A model generated the notes under the pieces. The model did no database searches and was not told the DNA's origin. It saw only the letters and a list, made by a program, of their open reading frames with translations. From Spirosoma sp. SC4-14 (GTDB lineage: Bacteria > Bacteroidota > Bacteroidia > Cytophagales > Spirosomataceae): a stretch of DNA of 64,000 nt. The number at the start of each line of letters is the position of its first letter. Position 1 is the first letter of the stretch. The stretch spans positions 7,557,001-7,621,000 of the forward strand of contig NZ_CP147518.1 in NCBI RefSeq assembly GCF_037201965.1, read 5' to 3'. The translations under genes and the position numbers were made by a program. Below, in pieces: positions 51,213-60,148 of this stretch.

Positions 51213-51974
51213 GTGCAACTCGCGCTACCTCGTAGTTTGTTTAATCCGTTCGACTGGTTTCGATCCAGCACTACCAATCCCCGCAAAAATCTGCGGAGGT
51301 CAATCGCCCATATCATTGGCGAACGGCCCTCCAATATCGGTTTGTACCAGTTAGCCCTGCGTCATACTTCGGCGTCAAAAGCTACTGCTATTGAAGGGTT
51401 CCGGGAATCAAACGAGCGCTTAGAATATCTGGGCGATGCAGTGCTGGGAATGGTCATTGCTGAATATCTGTTCAAAAAGTATCCTTATAAAGACGAAGGC
51501 TTTCTGACCGAAATCCGCTCCCGGATTGTGAACCGCGAAACCCTTAACGGCATTTCACGCAAAATTGGCCTCGATCATCTGATTGAATACGACGGGAGCC
51601 GTACGCGTAGCCTTCCCGCTCGTACGTCGATGTACGGCGACGCTCTTGAAGCGCTGGTGGGTGCTGTTTATCTGGACAAAGGCTTCCGATTCTCCCGCCG
51701 GTTTATCCTTAAAGAATTGCTAGCTCACTATGACATTGATTCGGTCGTTCAGAACAATGTCAATTTCAAAAGCCGCCTGATCGAATGGGCGCAGCGTTCT
51801 GGCAAAGAAGTTCGTTTTGAAATTTTGTCAGAAAAAGGCAACAGCCACTTCAGAGAGTTTATTGCTCAGGTCACTATCGATGATGAGCAGTTTGCAACAG
51901 GAAGTGGTTATAGCAAGAAAAAAGCCGAACAGGCCGCTGCCGAAAAAGCCCTTGAGCTACTCGATGCTAAATAG
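51213..51974 (+). CDS. rnc: Ribonuclease III
   Basis: A 253-residue double-strand-specific endonuclease for rRNA processing and RNA decay. The RNase III signature ERLEYLGDAVLGMVIAEYLF is at about residue 68, the second metal-site region is YGDALEALVGAVYLDKGF near 145, and a C-terminal dsRNA-binding domain covers about 185-252 (FKSRLIEWAQRSGKEVRFEI; GSGYSKKKAEQAAAEKALEL). The start is a GTG at 51213, three bases after the fabF stop, so translational coupling is likely. Confidence 0.95.
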   Translation: MQLALPRSLFNPFDWFRSSTTNPRKNLRRSIAHIIGERPSNIGLYQLALRHTSASKATAIEGFRESNERLEYLGDAVLGMVIAEYLFKKYPYKDEGFLTEIRSRIVNRETLNGISRKIGLDHLIEYDGSRTRSLPARTSMYGDALEALVGAVYLDKGFRFSRRFILKELLAHYDIDSVVQNNVNFKSRLIEWAQRSGKEVRFEILSEKGNSHFREFIAQVTIDDEQFATGSGYSKKKAEQAAAEKALELLDAK

Positions 51975-52223
51975 TTGCTGTTCCGCTTCTGAATCTGTAG
52001 AATGTAAAACCGCCATACCAGGCAACCTGGAATCAGATTCTTTACTACTTCATAAATAAAAAAACTGACAGCAGCCGCCACTTTGTCTGTTTTTGGCGCT
52101 TATTCACGCGCAATTTAATGACATATTAACCGGTTTTGTGCTAACAAACACGCTGGCACAGAGTTTGAAAAATACTAGACGTAATTAGTTAACGTATTTC
52201 TAACTCAAAACCAACGAAACGTC

Positions 52224-52670
52224 ATGAATCCGTTAATGCGCACGAACAACAACTTACCGTCGTTGATCGAGAACTTTTTTGGTCGTGACATGAACGACTT
52301 CTTTAACTCTAACTCATCGTGGGTTAACAATGTGCCAGCAGTCAACGTAATAGAGCACAACGATGGTTTCCGTATTGAAGTAGCTGCTCCGGGTCTGAAG
52401 AAAGAAGACTTTAAACTAAACCTGAACCATAATAATCTAACGATCTCGGCTTATCAGGAAACCCAAAAAGAGGAATCGGATAAGCCGAATGAGAAATATA
52501 CGCGGCAGGAGTTTAGTTATTCATCTTTCCAGCGAACATTTACATTGCCAACCTCTGTCGATGCCGACAATATTCAGGCATCTTATACAGATGGCGTTCT
52601 GAAAATTAACATTCCGAAACGTGAAGAGGCAAAAGTAAAACCGCCCCGGCAGATTGAAATTGGCGGGTAA
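52224..52670 (+). CDS. Small heat shock protein, Hsp20/alpha-crystallin family
   Basis: A 148-residue chaperone holdase. The N-terminal part is short and Asn/Phe-rich (FGRDMNDFFNSNSSW). The alpha-crystallin domain runs from about 38 to 140, with PAVNVIEHNDGFRIEVAAPG and the closing AxxxxGVLxIxxPK motif as ASYTDGVLKINIPKREE. It binds unfolded proteins in the cytosol. The 249 bases upstream contain no clear TAnnTTTG box, which may mean that it is under a stress sigma factor. A terminator follows, and degP is next. Confidence 0.92.
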   Translation: MNPLMRTNNNLPSLIENFFGRDMNDFFNSNSSWVNNVPAVNVIEHNDGFRIEVAAPGLKKEDFKLNLNHNNLTISAYQETQKEESDKPNEKYTRQEFSYSSFQRTFTLPTSVDADNIQASYTDGVLKINIPKREEAKVKPPRQIEIGG

Positions 52671-52695
52671 TAAAAAGGCTCAAATCGAAATAAGA

Positions 52696-52730
52696 AAAAG
52701 CCTGTGGGGTAATTTCTCGCGGGCTTTTCG
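52696..52730 (+). terminator. Terminator after hsp20
   Basis: AAAAGCCTG (52696-52704) and CGGGCTTTT (52720-52728) pair with one G-U, loop of 15 bases. Confidence 0.7.
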
Positions 52731-52746
52731 CTATCTTACCTTCTCG

Positions 52747-52774
52747 TTAACAAAGCCTTGTTAAAATTTGTTAA
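52747..52774. promoter_or_regulatory. Dyad upstream of degP
   Basis: TTAACAAA (52747-52754) and TTTGTTAA (52767-52774) are perfect 8-bp arms over 12 bases, about 115 bases before the degP start. It could bind a regulator; no standard promoter was recognised between it and the gene. Confidence 0.3.
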
Positions 52775-52886
52775 GGATGACAAACCCCGGATTTTTCAAC
52801 ACGGAGTTTCCGTTATACTAACAAGTAACAGTAAATTAGTATACGTCTTACACATAAGGACAGCAACTTAGATTTTCTTAATTAAC

Positions 52887-54413
52887 ATGAAAAGCAACTG
52901 GAAACTTTTGGCGTTGATGGCCCTCTTATCGAGTGTAATAACGCTGGCCGCTTATAACTTCCTGGGATTTAATAAGCGCGATGTAATTTTTAACGAATCC
53001 TCACCTACCCCAACTATTACGGGAAGGTTAGCCGCTCTTACTGGTAATGGGCCCGTCGCTACTCCTAACGATTTTTCTACCGCAGCAGAAGCCGTAACCC
53101 CAACGGTTGTACATATCCGGACCACAATAACACGAACGGTTCGCCAGCAACAAATTCCTGATATTTTCCGGGATTTCTTCGGTGATGATTTTGGTGGTCA
53201 AAGCCGCCCACGTCGTCAGCAGGGACAGGCTTCAGGGTCGGGGGTTATCATTAGCAAAGATGGTTATATCGTAACGAACAACCACGTTGTTCAGGATGCA
53301 GATGAAGTAGAAGTTATTTTGACCGACAAACGTAGCTTCAAAGCGAAAGTAATTGGAACAGACCCTCTTACCGATCTGGCTGTTGTTAAAATCGATGCCA
53401 ACAACCTGCCAGCTATTACGCTTGGCGACTCTGATGCCCTGAAACTAGGCGAATGGGTTTTGGCAGTGGGTTATCCTCTCGATCTTGAATCGACCGTAAC
53501 GGCCGGTATCGTTAGTGCTAAAGGCCGTCGTATTGGTATTCTCGACCAAAATGCCCGTCAGCAACAAAACGACCAGAAAGCCGACACCCCTGTAGAAGCA
53601 TTCATCCAGACCGATGCCGCCATTAATCCTGGCAACTCGGGTGGTGCGCTGGTAAATCTTCGTGGCGAACTGGTCGGTATTAACTCGGCTATTGCTTCGG
53701 CAACTGGCTATTATAGTGGATATGGCTTTGCAGTACCCGTATCGCTGGTGAAAAAAGTATCGGCCGATCTGCTCAAATATGGCAATGTACAACGGGGTTA
53801 TCTGGGTATCATTCCTATTGAGCTGAACAGCACGGTAGCTAAAGAAAAAGGCGCTAAAGTTGGCCGTGGTATCTATGTAGAAACGCTGGTCGACAATGGT
53901 GCAGCAAAATCAGCCGGGCTGGAAAAAGGTGACGTTATTGTCAAAATGGAAGGCCAATCGCTTGATTCGGATGCGCAAATGCGTGAAATCATTGGTCGTC
54001 GTCGCCCAGGCGATATCATCAATGTAACGGTTAACCGGAACGGTACCGAACGTGACTTCAAAATTGAACTTCGCAACCGCAATGGTGGCCACGATGTAAT
54101 TAAAAAAGAAGAAGCTACAGCCTCGGCTGCTTCGCTAAATTCGCTGGGTGCCAGCTTTGAAGATCTGAGTGCTCAGGATGCCAAACAGCTTGGCATTAGC
54201 GGTGGGGTTCGTGTGAAGAAAATTGCGGACGGTAAACTGGCCGAAACGGAGATCGAAGAAGGATTTATCATTGTGAAAGCCAATGGCAAAAACGTGAAAA
54301 CCACAAAAGACCTACAGGCTGCGTTGTCGTCGGTAAAAGAAGGCGAAGGCTTAATGCTGATTGGAATGTATCCTAATAGCTCCCGCATGTATTACTACGC
54401 CGTTCCTGTTTAA
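52887..54413 (+). CDS. degP: Periplasmic serine protease of the DegP/HtrA (Do) family
   Basis: A 508-residue envelope quality-control protease and chaperone. An N-terminal membrane or signal segment covers about 6-26. The trypsin-like domain has His133 (VTNNHVV), Asp163 (LTDLAVVKI) and Ser251 (INPGNSGGALVN). Two PDZ domains follow at about 295-390 (GYLGIIPIELN, GAAKSAGLEKGDVIVKMEGQ) and 405-500 (the second begins ASFEDLSAQDAKQLGISGGV). It should degrade or refold misfolded periplasmic proteins. It lies downstream of hsp20, both being stress genes, but a terminator separates them. Confidence 0.94.
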   Translation: MKSNWKLLALMALLSSVITLAAYNFLGFNKRDVIFNESSPTPTITGRLAALTGNGPVATPNDFSTAAEAVTPTVVHIRTTITRTVRQQQIPDIFRDFFGDDFGGQSRPRRQQGQASGSGVIISKDGYIVTNNHVVQDADEVEVILTDKRSFKAKVIGTDPLTDLAVVKIDANNLPAITLGDSDALKLGEWVLAVGYPLDLESTVTAGIVSAKGRRIGILDQNARQQQNDQKADTPVEAFIQTDAAINPGNSGGALVNLRGELVGINSAIASATGYYSGYGFAVPVSLVKKVSADLLKYGNVQRGYLGIIPIELNSTVAKEKGAKVGRGIYVETLVDNGAAKSAGLEKGDVIVKMEGQSLDSDAQMREIIGRRRPGDIINVTVNRNGTERDFKIELRNRNGGHDVIKKEEATASAASLNSLGASFEDLSAQDAKQLGISGGVRVKKIADGKLAETEIEEGFIIVKANGKNVKTTKDLQAALSSVKEGEGLMLIGMYPNSSRMYYYAVPV

Positions 54414-54436
54414 TCTTAACAGCTAGTAGTATAAAT

Positions 54437-54472
54437 AATTAAGGCCACTCATTGGGTGGCCTTAATTGTTTA
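54437..54472. terminator. Terminator between degP and gmd
   Basis: AATTAAGGCCAC (54437-54448) and GTGGCCTTAATT (54456-54467) are perfect 12-bp arms with a seven-base loop, then GTTT; AT-rich outer parts let it serve both convergent genes. Confidence 0.85.
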
Positions 54473-54493
54473 CGTAAGCGAGTGTTGTTCTGT

Positions 54494-55606
54494 TTATTCG
54501 TAGTAATTAAGAACAGGATGACCACTTTGGGCAAGCAGTTGATCGCGACGGAAAAGATCAATATCGGCTGTCATCATATCTTTCACTAGTGCAGGCAGAT
54601 CATATTTAGGTTTCCAGCCCAGCTTGGTCATCGCTTTGGTTGGATCGCCAAGTAACAGATCTACTTCGGTAGGGCGGAAATAACGTGGATCAACGCAAAC
54701 TACTTCTTTACCCACTTCAATCGGAAACTCAGGGTTCGAGGCACTAACCACAACAGCCGTTTCAGAAGCACCTTCTCCTTTAAACTCCAGTTCAACGCCA
54801 ATTTCGGCAAACGACATCCGCACAAAATCACGGATACGGGTCGTAACACCCGTAGCAATTACAAAATCTTCAGGTGTATCCTGTTGAAGAATCAGGTACA
54901 TTGCCTCAATATAGTCTTTTGCATGGCCCCAGTCACGCTGAGCATCCAGATTACCCAGATATACTTTATCCTGCAAACCCAGACCAATGCGAGCTACGGC
55001 ACGCGTTATTTTGCGCGTAACGAAGGTTTCGCCCCGAAGCGGTGATTCGTGGTTGAACAGAATACCATTGCAGGCATACATGTTATATGCCTCCCGATAG
55101 TTAACCGTGATCCAGAATCCATACTGTTTGGCAACGGCATAAGGCGACCGCGGATAGAACGGCGTGGTTTCCGATTGGGCATGCCCCTGAACACCACCGT
55201 ACAACTCAGAAGTAGAAGCCTGATAAATCCGGGTTTTTTCCGTCAGGCCCAACAGCCGAACGGCTTCCAGAATGCGCAGTGTTCCAATTCCATCAACCTG
55301 TGCCGTATATTCAGGTTCCTCGAAACTCACCTGCACGTGCGACATAGCACCCAGGTTATAAATTTCGTCGGGTTGTACTTCCTGAATAATCCGGATAATA
55401 TTGGTAGAATCGGACAGATCACCATAGTGCAGCTTGAAGCGCACATTCTTTTCGTGCGGATCTTCATACATATGATCGATCCGCTGCGTATTAAACAGCG
55501 AACTCCGGCGCTTTATGCCGTGTACCTCGTATCCTTTTGCCAGAAGGAACTCGGTCAGATAAGCTCCATCTTGTCCGGTTATACCGGTAATTAATGCTTT
55601 CTTCAT
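54494..55606 (-). CDS. gmd: GDP-mannose 4,6-dehydratase
   Basis: A 370-residue extended SDR enzyme that makes GDP-4-keto-6-deoxymannose, precursor of GDP-fucose and GDP-rhamnose for surface glycans. Features are the Rossmann motif [40 protein letters not shown] near 30-48, the STSELYG segment near 125 with catalytic Ser/Thr and Glu, and [15 protein letters not shown] near 150-163 (YxxxK). [20 protein letters not shown] is diagnostic of GMD. No fucose synthase (fcl) is next to it. A -7 element TATATTTG lies upstream on its strand. Confidence 0.96.
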   Translation of the reverse strand: MKKALITGITGQDGAYLTEFLLAKGYEVHGIKRRSSLFNTQRIDHMYEDPHEKNVRFKLHYGDLSDSTNIIRIIQEVQPDEIYNLGAMSHVQVSFEEPEYTAQVDGIGTLRILEAVRLLGLTEKTRIYQASTSELYGGVQGHAQSETTPFYPRSPYAVAKQYGFWITVNYREAYNMYACNGILFNHESPLRGETFVTRKITRAVARIGLGLQDKVYLGNLDAQRDWGHAKDYIEAMYLILQQDTPEDFVIATGVTTRIRDFVRMSFAEIGVELEFKGEGASETAVVVSASNPEFPIEVGKEVVCVDPRYFRPTEVDLLLGDPTKAMTKLGWKPKYDLPALVKDMMTADIDLFRRDQLLAQSGHPVLNYYE

Positions 55607-55654
55607 AATTTTTTACACAGGAAAAGATTGCTCTCAGAGTTGTACAAAACTCAT

Positions 55655-55662
55655 CAAATATA
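55655..55662 (-). promoter_or_regulatory. -7 element for gmd
   Basis: TATATTTG on the minus strand, about 48 bases before the gmd start. The -33 region is T-rich but lacks TTTG. Confidence 0.5.
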
Positions 55663-55687
55663 AATAATACGGCCTAAAATATATGAA

Positions 55688-56284
55688 TTATTTTATTGAT
55701 AGGCTGCGACGAACATCTACTTTATCGGGTTGTAATTGTGCTGAAGGCAGTAATTGACGAATTGAAGCATAATAACGCTCCGCATCGACCCTGCGCATAA
55801 AGTCTCCAACTTTTAATCTATATGTTGGCTGGTTATAGGTCAAGTAAGGGCTAAGTTCGGGAAAATTTTGATAAATAAGTAACTTAGCCGCATCAACTTC
55901 TTTTCTTTGGTTACCAACATACACCTGAATGCGAAAACCAGGCGCATAACGTATCGCTCTGTTCTTTACAGCGATGGTATCGAGCACTAAATCGAGCCTA
56001 CGGTTGACATGAAGGGCTTCAATTGGCCCCGCAGGTTTAGCTGACTCACTCCTGCGCGACGGGCTCGCCGTAGTAGCACTGGTTGAAGCTGGGGTAGCTG
56101 GGCGGGTAGCCGGTACAGACTTCCCGGCTGCGGTCGAATTATAAACGGGCCGCACCGACGACAAATCTTCGTTATAACTATTATAGTTTACGGTTGACTT
56201 TTTAGAGGCCGCCGACCGGCTGGTTGCACACCCGGTTAAAACCAGAAAAACCAGCAAGTAGAAGCCACTGAGTCCGAAGCGCAT
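55688..56284 (-). CDS. Lipoprotein with C-terminal SPOR-like domain
   Basis: A 198-residue lipoprotein from ATG 56284: MRFGLSGFYLLVFLVLTGCA with lipobox LTGC at Cys19. Residues about 20-95 are Ser/Ala/Thr/Pro-rich and disordered. The C-terminal part (about 115-190) reads APGFRIQVYVGNQRKEVDAA, PELSPYLTYNQPTYRLKVGD and FMRRVDAERYYASIRQ, the pattern of SPOR domains, which bind denuded septal peptidoglycan. It may therefore act in cell division or envelope maintenance; that is inference. It is divergent from murB. Confidence 0.78.
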   Translation of the reverse strand: MRFGLSGFYLLVFLVLTGCATSRSAASKKSTVNYNSYNEDLSSVRPVYNSTAAGKSVPATRPATPASTSATTASPSRRSESAKPAGPIEALHVNRRLDLVLDTIAVKNRAIRYAPGFRIQVYVGNQRKEVDAAKLLIYQNFPELSPYLTYNQPTYRLKVGDFMRRVDAERYYASIRQLLPSAQLQPDKVDVRRSLSIK

Positions 56285-56308
56285 AGCTAATAGTGAAAAG
56301 TTAGAAAG

Positions 56309-56316
56309 CAAAAATA
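56309..56316 (-). promoter_or_regulatory. -7 element for the SPOR lipoprotein
   Basis: TATTTTTG followed by C on the minus strand, 24 bases before the start codon. Confidence 0.5.
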
Positions 56317-56381
56317 AGTAATTTGTCAGTTCTATGACCGAAGGTTGCAAAACCGCTCGCTATCCCAACGTATATTTTGGT

Positions 56382-56389
56382 TAATTTTG
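56382..56389 (+). promoter_or_regulatory. -7 element for murB
   Basis: TAATTTTG, 21 bases before the murB ATG at 56411. The -33 element is unclear. Back to back with the SPOR lipoprotein promoter. Confidence 0.5.
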
Positions 56390-56410
56390 GGTGCTTATTA
56401 TAAACAACAC

Positions 56411-57436
56411 ATGCTGACAATTGAAAGCCACGTGTCGCTCAAACCCTACAATACTTTTGGGATTGATGCCAACGCGCGGTACTGGGTTGAGATTAATCAG
56501 GAAACCGATATTCAGACACTACTACAGTTAACCGATTTTGTTGATACACCAAAACTAATTTTAGGTGGAGGAAGCAACGTGCTGTTATGCCATGACTTTA
56601 ATGGCTTAGTAGTTAAAATGAACATTAAGGGAATCGACGTTCTTCGAGAAGATAACTCCCATGTTTACCTAACTGCCGGAGCAGGGGTTGTCTGGCACGA
56701 TCTGGTTATGTTCTGTATTGAGCGGGGCTATGCAGGCATGGAGAACCTATCACTTATTCCGGGAACCGTTGGAGCTGCTCCTATGCAGAATATTGGGGCG
56801 TATGGTGTTGAGCTGGAGCAGGTATTTGAATCGCTGACGGCTATCAATATACATACGGGCGAACGGCGTCGTTTTATGCATGCAGACTGCCAGTTTGGCT
56901 ACCGCGAAAGCATATTCAAACGCGAGCTTAAGAATCAGTATATTATTACGAGCGTAACGTTTCAGCTAAATAAACAGGCAACTTTTCATACTCGCTATGG
57001 AGCAATTCAGGAAACGTTGGCAGCCATGGGCATCTCCGACGCAAACCTGAGTGTTAAAGCTGTTAGCGATGCAGTTATTCATATTCGCCAGAGTAAGCTT
57101 CCAGATCCGGCACAGATAGGTAACGCTGGCAGTTTTTTCAAAAACCCTGAAATTTCGCAGGATCAGTTCGATTCGTTAAAAGAATCCTATCCTACTCTGC
57201 CCGGCTATCCGGTTTATGATGGGGTAGTCAAAATTCCAGCGGGGTGGCTAATCGAGCAGGCTGGCTGGAAAGGCTATCGATCCGGCGATGCAGGTGTACA
57301 TACCAGGCAGGCGCTTGTTCTGGTCAACTACGGAAATACTACTGGCGACGAAATTCTGGCACTGGCCAAACGCATACAGAAATCAGTGCTGGAAAAGTTT
57401 GGGGTCGCTATTTCGCCAGAAGTAAATATAGTTTAG
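56411..57436 (+). CDS. murB: UDP-N-acetylenolpyruvoylglucosamine reductase
   Basis: A 341-residue FAD enzyme that reduces UDP-GlcNAc-enolpyruvate to UDP-MurNAc in peptidoglycan synthesis. Type I features: LKPYNTFGIDANARYWVEIN near residue 12, KLILGGGSNVLLC near 48 (FAD), SLIPGTVGAAPMQNIGAYGV near 115-135, FGYRESIFKR near 160 and GNAGSFFKNPEIS near 238 (catalytic Ser). The start at 56411 (MLTIESHVSLK) is preferred; codons upstream to 56345 run through the promoter. The ROK gene is convergent. Confidence 0.95.
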   Translation: MLTIESHVSLKPYNTFGIDANARYWVEINQETDIQTLLQLTDFVDTPKLILGGGSNVLLCHDFNGLVVKMNIKGIDVLREDNSHVYLTAGAGVVWHDLVMFCIERGYAGMENLSLIPGTVGAAPMQNIGAYGVELEQVFESLTAINIHTGERRRFMHADCQFGYRESIFKRELKNQYIITSVTFQLNKQATFHTRYGAIQETLAAMGISDANLSVKAVSDAVIHIRQSKLPDPAQIGNAGSFFKNPEISQDQFDSLKESYPTLPGYPVYDGVVKIPAGWLIEQAGWKGYRSGDAGVHTRQALVLVNYGNTTGDEILALAKRIQKSVLEKFGVAISPEVNIV

Positions 57437-57456
57437 GCATAATAGTGTATAGAACA

Positions 57457-57512
57457 GAGAGGGCCTGGACTTAGAAACGCGGCTACGCAATTCATTGGCT
57501 TCGGGCCCTCTC
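57457..57512. terminator. Inverted repeat between murB and the ROK gene
   Basis: GAGAGGGCC (57457-57465) pairs with GGCCCTCTC (57504-57512) across a 38-base loop. No clean T-tract follows on either strand. The position between convergent genes suggests termination. Confidence 0.45.
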
Positions 57513-57526
57513 CTGGGTAATATAGC

Positions 57527-58441
57527 TTACTCAAAACACAACGACGCTGCACCCAGCAGGCCTGCATCATTTCCTAACGTAGCCCGTTTGATAGCCAGAC
57601 CGTTTTTGTAATATGGATTAAGCCAATAATCCAACGTTTTTTCAACAGCAGGTAAGATATAATCGAACGAAGCCGATAAGCCCCCTCCTATCAATACCTG
57701 CTTAATATCCAGTATTTTAATAAGTGCGGCCAGCCCCTCGCCCAGAATTTCGCCAACTTCAGCCCAAATCTGAAGAGCCAGTTCATCACCTTCAGCCGCT
57801 GCCGCTACCAGGCCAGTTGTCGAAATGTCGCCATCACCTGGCAAATGGGTTTCGCCCGTATATTCTGACCGGCGCAGTTCGGCCAGTTCGAGTAGTTCTT
57901 TTTTTCCAATATTTCGCTCCAATACGCGCCCATGACGCGAAGGAATGTGGCCAGGTTCCATGGCATTACCATCGCCACCCGTAAAAATTTTCTTGTTGAT
58001 GATAGCAGCTCCGCCTACACCTGTTCCCAGAGTAATGAAGATATAGTTTTCTGTTATTTTTTCTTCTGCGAAGTAATATTCGCCTAGTGCAGCAGCATTG
58101 GCATCGTTTTCCAGAAAAAACTGAACTCCAGGAAAACGCTTCGTTAGGGTTTCTACCAGCGGAACACCATTAATTTCGGGAATTGCCGTGATTTCGAGTG
58201 GCACCGTACGGTCCCGGCTCAGCATTCCGGGGAGGCCAATACCTACTCGATTAACATCTTTATTAGACAGCAACTGTAAAGCAACTGCATCGCCAAACCG
58301 CTCAACGAAATGGCCAGACTGCCGCCAGCTAATGGTATCGTGACTATAGAAATTCGAGATTTTGCCAGTGCTGGCGTCAACAATACCCATTTTGACGTTC
58401 GTTCCGCCGACGTCAATACCCAAATATTCAACAGAAGACAT
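57527..58441 (-). CDS. ROK-family sugar kinase (glucokinase-like), without the zinc-binding cysteines
   Basis: A 304-residue ASKHA-fold kinase. ATP-binding motifs are LGIDVGGTNVKMGIVDA at the N-terminus and ITLGTGVGGAAII near 138; the sugar-binding region includes LENDANAAALGEYYFAEE near 112-128 with the catalytic Asp. ROK proteins carry ExGH...CxCGxxGCxE; here the stretch reads AMEPGHIPSRHGRVLERNIG, keeping Glu and His but lacking all Cys. The substrate is probably glucose or a related hexose. The start ATG 58441 lies after a region with repeated words AACAGT. Monocistronic. Confidence 0.85.
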   Translation of the reverse strand: MSSVEYLGIDVGGTNVKMGIVDASTGKISNFYSHDTISWRQSGHFVERFGDAVALQLLSNKDVNRVGIGLPGMLSRDRTVPLEITAIPEINGVPLVETLTKRFPGVQFFLENDANAAALGEYYFAEEKITENYIFITLGTGVGGAAIINKKIFTGGDGNAMEPGHIPSRHGRVLERNIGKKELLELAELRRSEYTGETHLPGDGDISTTGLVAAAAEGDELALQIWAEVGEILGEGLAALIKILDIKQVLIGGGLSASFDYILPAVEKTLDYWLNPYYKNGLAIKRATLGNDAGLLGAASLCFE

Positions 58442-58580
58442 TCGTAACAGTAATCAGTTAACAGTGAACAGTTATAAGCCTAGGCCGGATGAAGTGGGAC
58501 GCAAGATACGAAAGAGTCGTTAGTCAACCGTAATTTATCGCCACCAGATCGTTTCTTATTCCCCCAACAACACAACCGAA

Positions 58581-59255
58581 TCAAATATCGCCTAATTGTG
58601 GCCGAATAACAATTTCTTCAATTACTGCACTTTCCGACAAACTATAGGCAAGCCAGGCGCTGTTGGCAATATCCTGCGGTTTCATAAAACGTTCTTCTGG
58701 CAGATCGGTCCCTTCCCAACTGGCAGTGAGTGTAGCACCAGGCATAATGGCTGTCACTTTAACGCCATGAGGCTTCAACTCTTCCCGCAAAACCCGGCTC
58801 ATTCCCAGCAGAGCAAATTTAGAAATGCAATAAGAGCCTCCATTGGTATATGCCGTAATGCTGGCTGTTGAACACATCATAAAAATATGCCCCCGCCGTC
58901 GGTCTATCATGTTCTGAACCAACCCTCGGGTCAGGTGGTAGGCACTGCCCACATTGGTATTCATCAGCAGTTCGAACGTACCTTCGGCTTCTTCCCGAAT
59001 CATTCCAGGCAAAAATATTCCGGTATTATTAACCAATACATCCACCGGGCGGTTTAGAGAATAAATATAGCGGAGGAGTGCCTCAACGCCCTCGCGGCCG
59101 GAAAGATCAGCAGCAAACGGGAGCAAGCCGGGGCCCTGTATACCATCGACCGAACGGGCGCAAACAACGGCATCGAAGCCCTCCAAAACGAACCGGTCTA
59201 CAATAGCACGGCCTATGCCTTTGGTGCCACCCGTAACAACAATTAATGGATTCAT
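58581..59255 (-). CDS. Short-chain dehydrogenase/reductase
   Basis: A 224-residue classical SDR from ATG 59255 (MNPLIVVTGGTKGIGRAIVD). The cofactor motif TGGTKGIG is at residue 8, VLVNNTGIFLPG near 80, catalytic Ser in MMCSTASITAYTNGGSYCIS near 133 and the YxxxK pair in SYCISKFALLGMSRVLREEL near 148-152. The usual next motif PGATLT follows. Substrate unknown; Bacteroidota homologues are often annotated as sepiapterin-type or fatty acid reductases without proof. Divergent from mlaE. Confidence 0.85.
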   Translation of the reverse strand: MNPLIVVTGGTKGIGRAIVDRFVLEGFDAVVCARSVDGIQGPGLLPFAADLSGREGVEALLRYIYSLNRPVDVLVNNTGIFLPGMIREEAEGTFELLMNTNVGSAYHLTRGLVQNMIDRRRGHIFMMCSTASITAYTNGGSYCISKFALLGMSRVLREELKPHGVKVTAIMPGATLTASWEGTDLPEERFMKPQDIANSAWLAYSLSESAVIEEIVIRPQLGDI

Positions 59256-59341
59256 ATAGTCGAAATTCGTTAACAAAACCAGCGTTCGTCTTAAAACCAG
59301 TTGGCTTTAAGCTACGGCGCAAGTTACGTTAGAAACCATTC

Positions 59342-59349
59342 TATCTTTG
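59342..59349 (+). promoter_or_regulatory. -7 element for mlaE-mlaF
   Basis: TATCTTTG followed by C, 68 bases before the mlaE ATG at 59417. -33 not clear. Confidence 0.5.
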
Positions 59350-59416
59350 CCGGGGTTGTCTCGATGTTGTTACCATCAACAACAGGAACAGCATATTGCT
59401 CCTCTACGCGCGTTTT

Positions 59417-60148
59417 ATGTCACGATTAGGCCATTATTTCATTTTTCTGGGTACACTCTTCCGAAATCGGGAGAAATTCGGGGTATATCTAAACCTTATT
59501 CTGAATGAGTGTACGTCAATTGGTGTCGGCTCCATTTTTATTGTGGCGCTGGTTAACACTTTCATTGGAGCCGTAACCTGTGTACAAACAGCATATAACC
59601 TTACCAATCCATTTGTCCCTAAAAACATCATTGCTCTAATTGTTCGAGACAGCACCATTCTTGAGCTTGCTCCTACGCTCTCCTGCATTGTATTGGCCGG
59701 TAAGGTTGGGTCCAACATAGCGGGCGAGCTTGGCACGATGCGGATCACGGAACAAATTGACGCACTCGAAGTGATGGGTATTAACTCTAGTTCCTATCTG
59801 GTGCTGCCCAAAGTTGTAGCGTCTGTTCTGATGTTTCCTCTGCTGGTCATCATGGCGGGCTTTCTCTCCATACTGGGTGGTTATATAGCCGGGGTACTGG
59901 CAGGTGTTATTTCACCCGAAGATTATGTTTCGGGCCTGCGCTTCGACTATAAACCATTTGGTGTAACGTTTGCCCTGATCAAGACTGTGGTCTTTGCCTT
60001 TCTGGTATCAACCATTTCGGCCTACCAGGGCTATAATGTAAAAGGGGGCGCACTGGAAGTTGGAGCCGCTTCAACATCGGCCGTTACTAACAGTTGTATT
60101 GCCATCGTAGCCGCCGACTTTATCTTAACGCAAGTATTGCTGACGTAA
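59417..60148 (+). CDS. mlaE: Lipid-transport ABC permease MlaE
   Basis: A 243-residue inner membrane permease (MlaE/YrbE family) with five or six TM segments. It forms the membrane part of the ABC system that moves phospholipids between the inner and outer membranes together with MlaF and an MCE protein (MlaD). Family segments are VALVNTFIGAVTCVQTAYNL, LELAPTLSCIVLAGKVGSNI and AGELGTMRITEQIDALEVMG near 80-120. ATG 59417 (MSRLGHYFIFLGTLF) is chosen over the TTG at 59396. The stop overlaps the mlaF start by one base (TAATG). The mlaD gene is not in the window. Confidence 0.93.
   Translation: MSRLGHYFIFLGTLFRNREKFGVYLNLILNECTSIGVGSIFIVALVNTFIGAVTCVQTAYNLTNPFVPKNIIALIVRDSTILELAPTLSCIVLAGKVGSNIAGELGTMRITEQIDALEVMGINSSSYLVLPKVVASVLMFPLLVIMAGFLSILGGYIAGVLAGVISPEDYVSGLRFDYKPFGVTFALIKTVVFAFLVSTISAYQGYNVKGGALEVGAASTSAVTNSCIAIVAADFILTQVLLT

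Noticed and set aside
53100-54160. CRISPR-like or microsatellite repeats in degP and elsewhere
   Set aside because: No regularly spaced direct repeats with unique spacers are present anywhere in the window; similar words come from codon usage.
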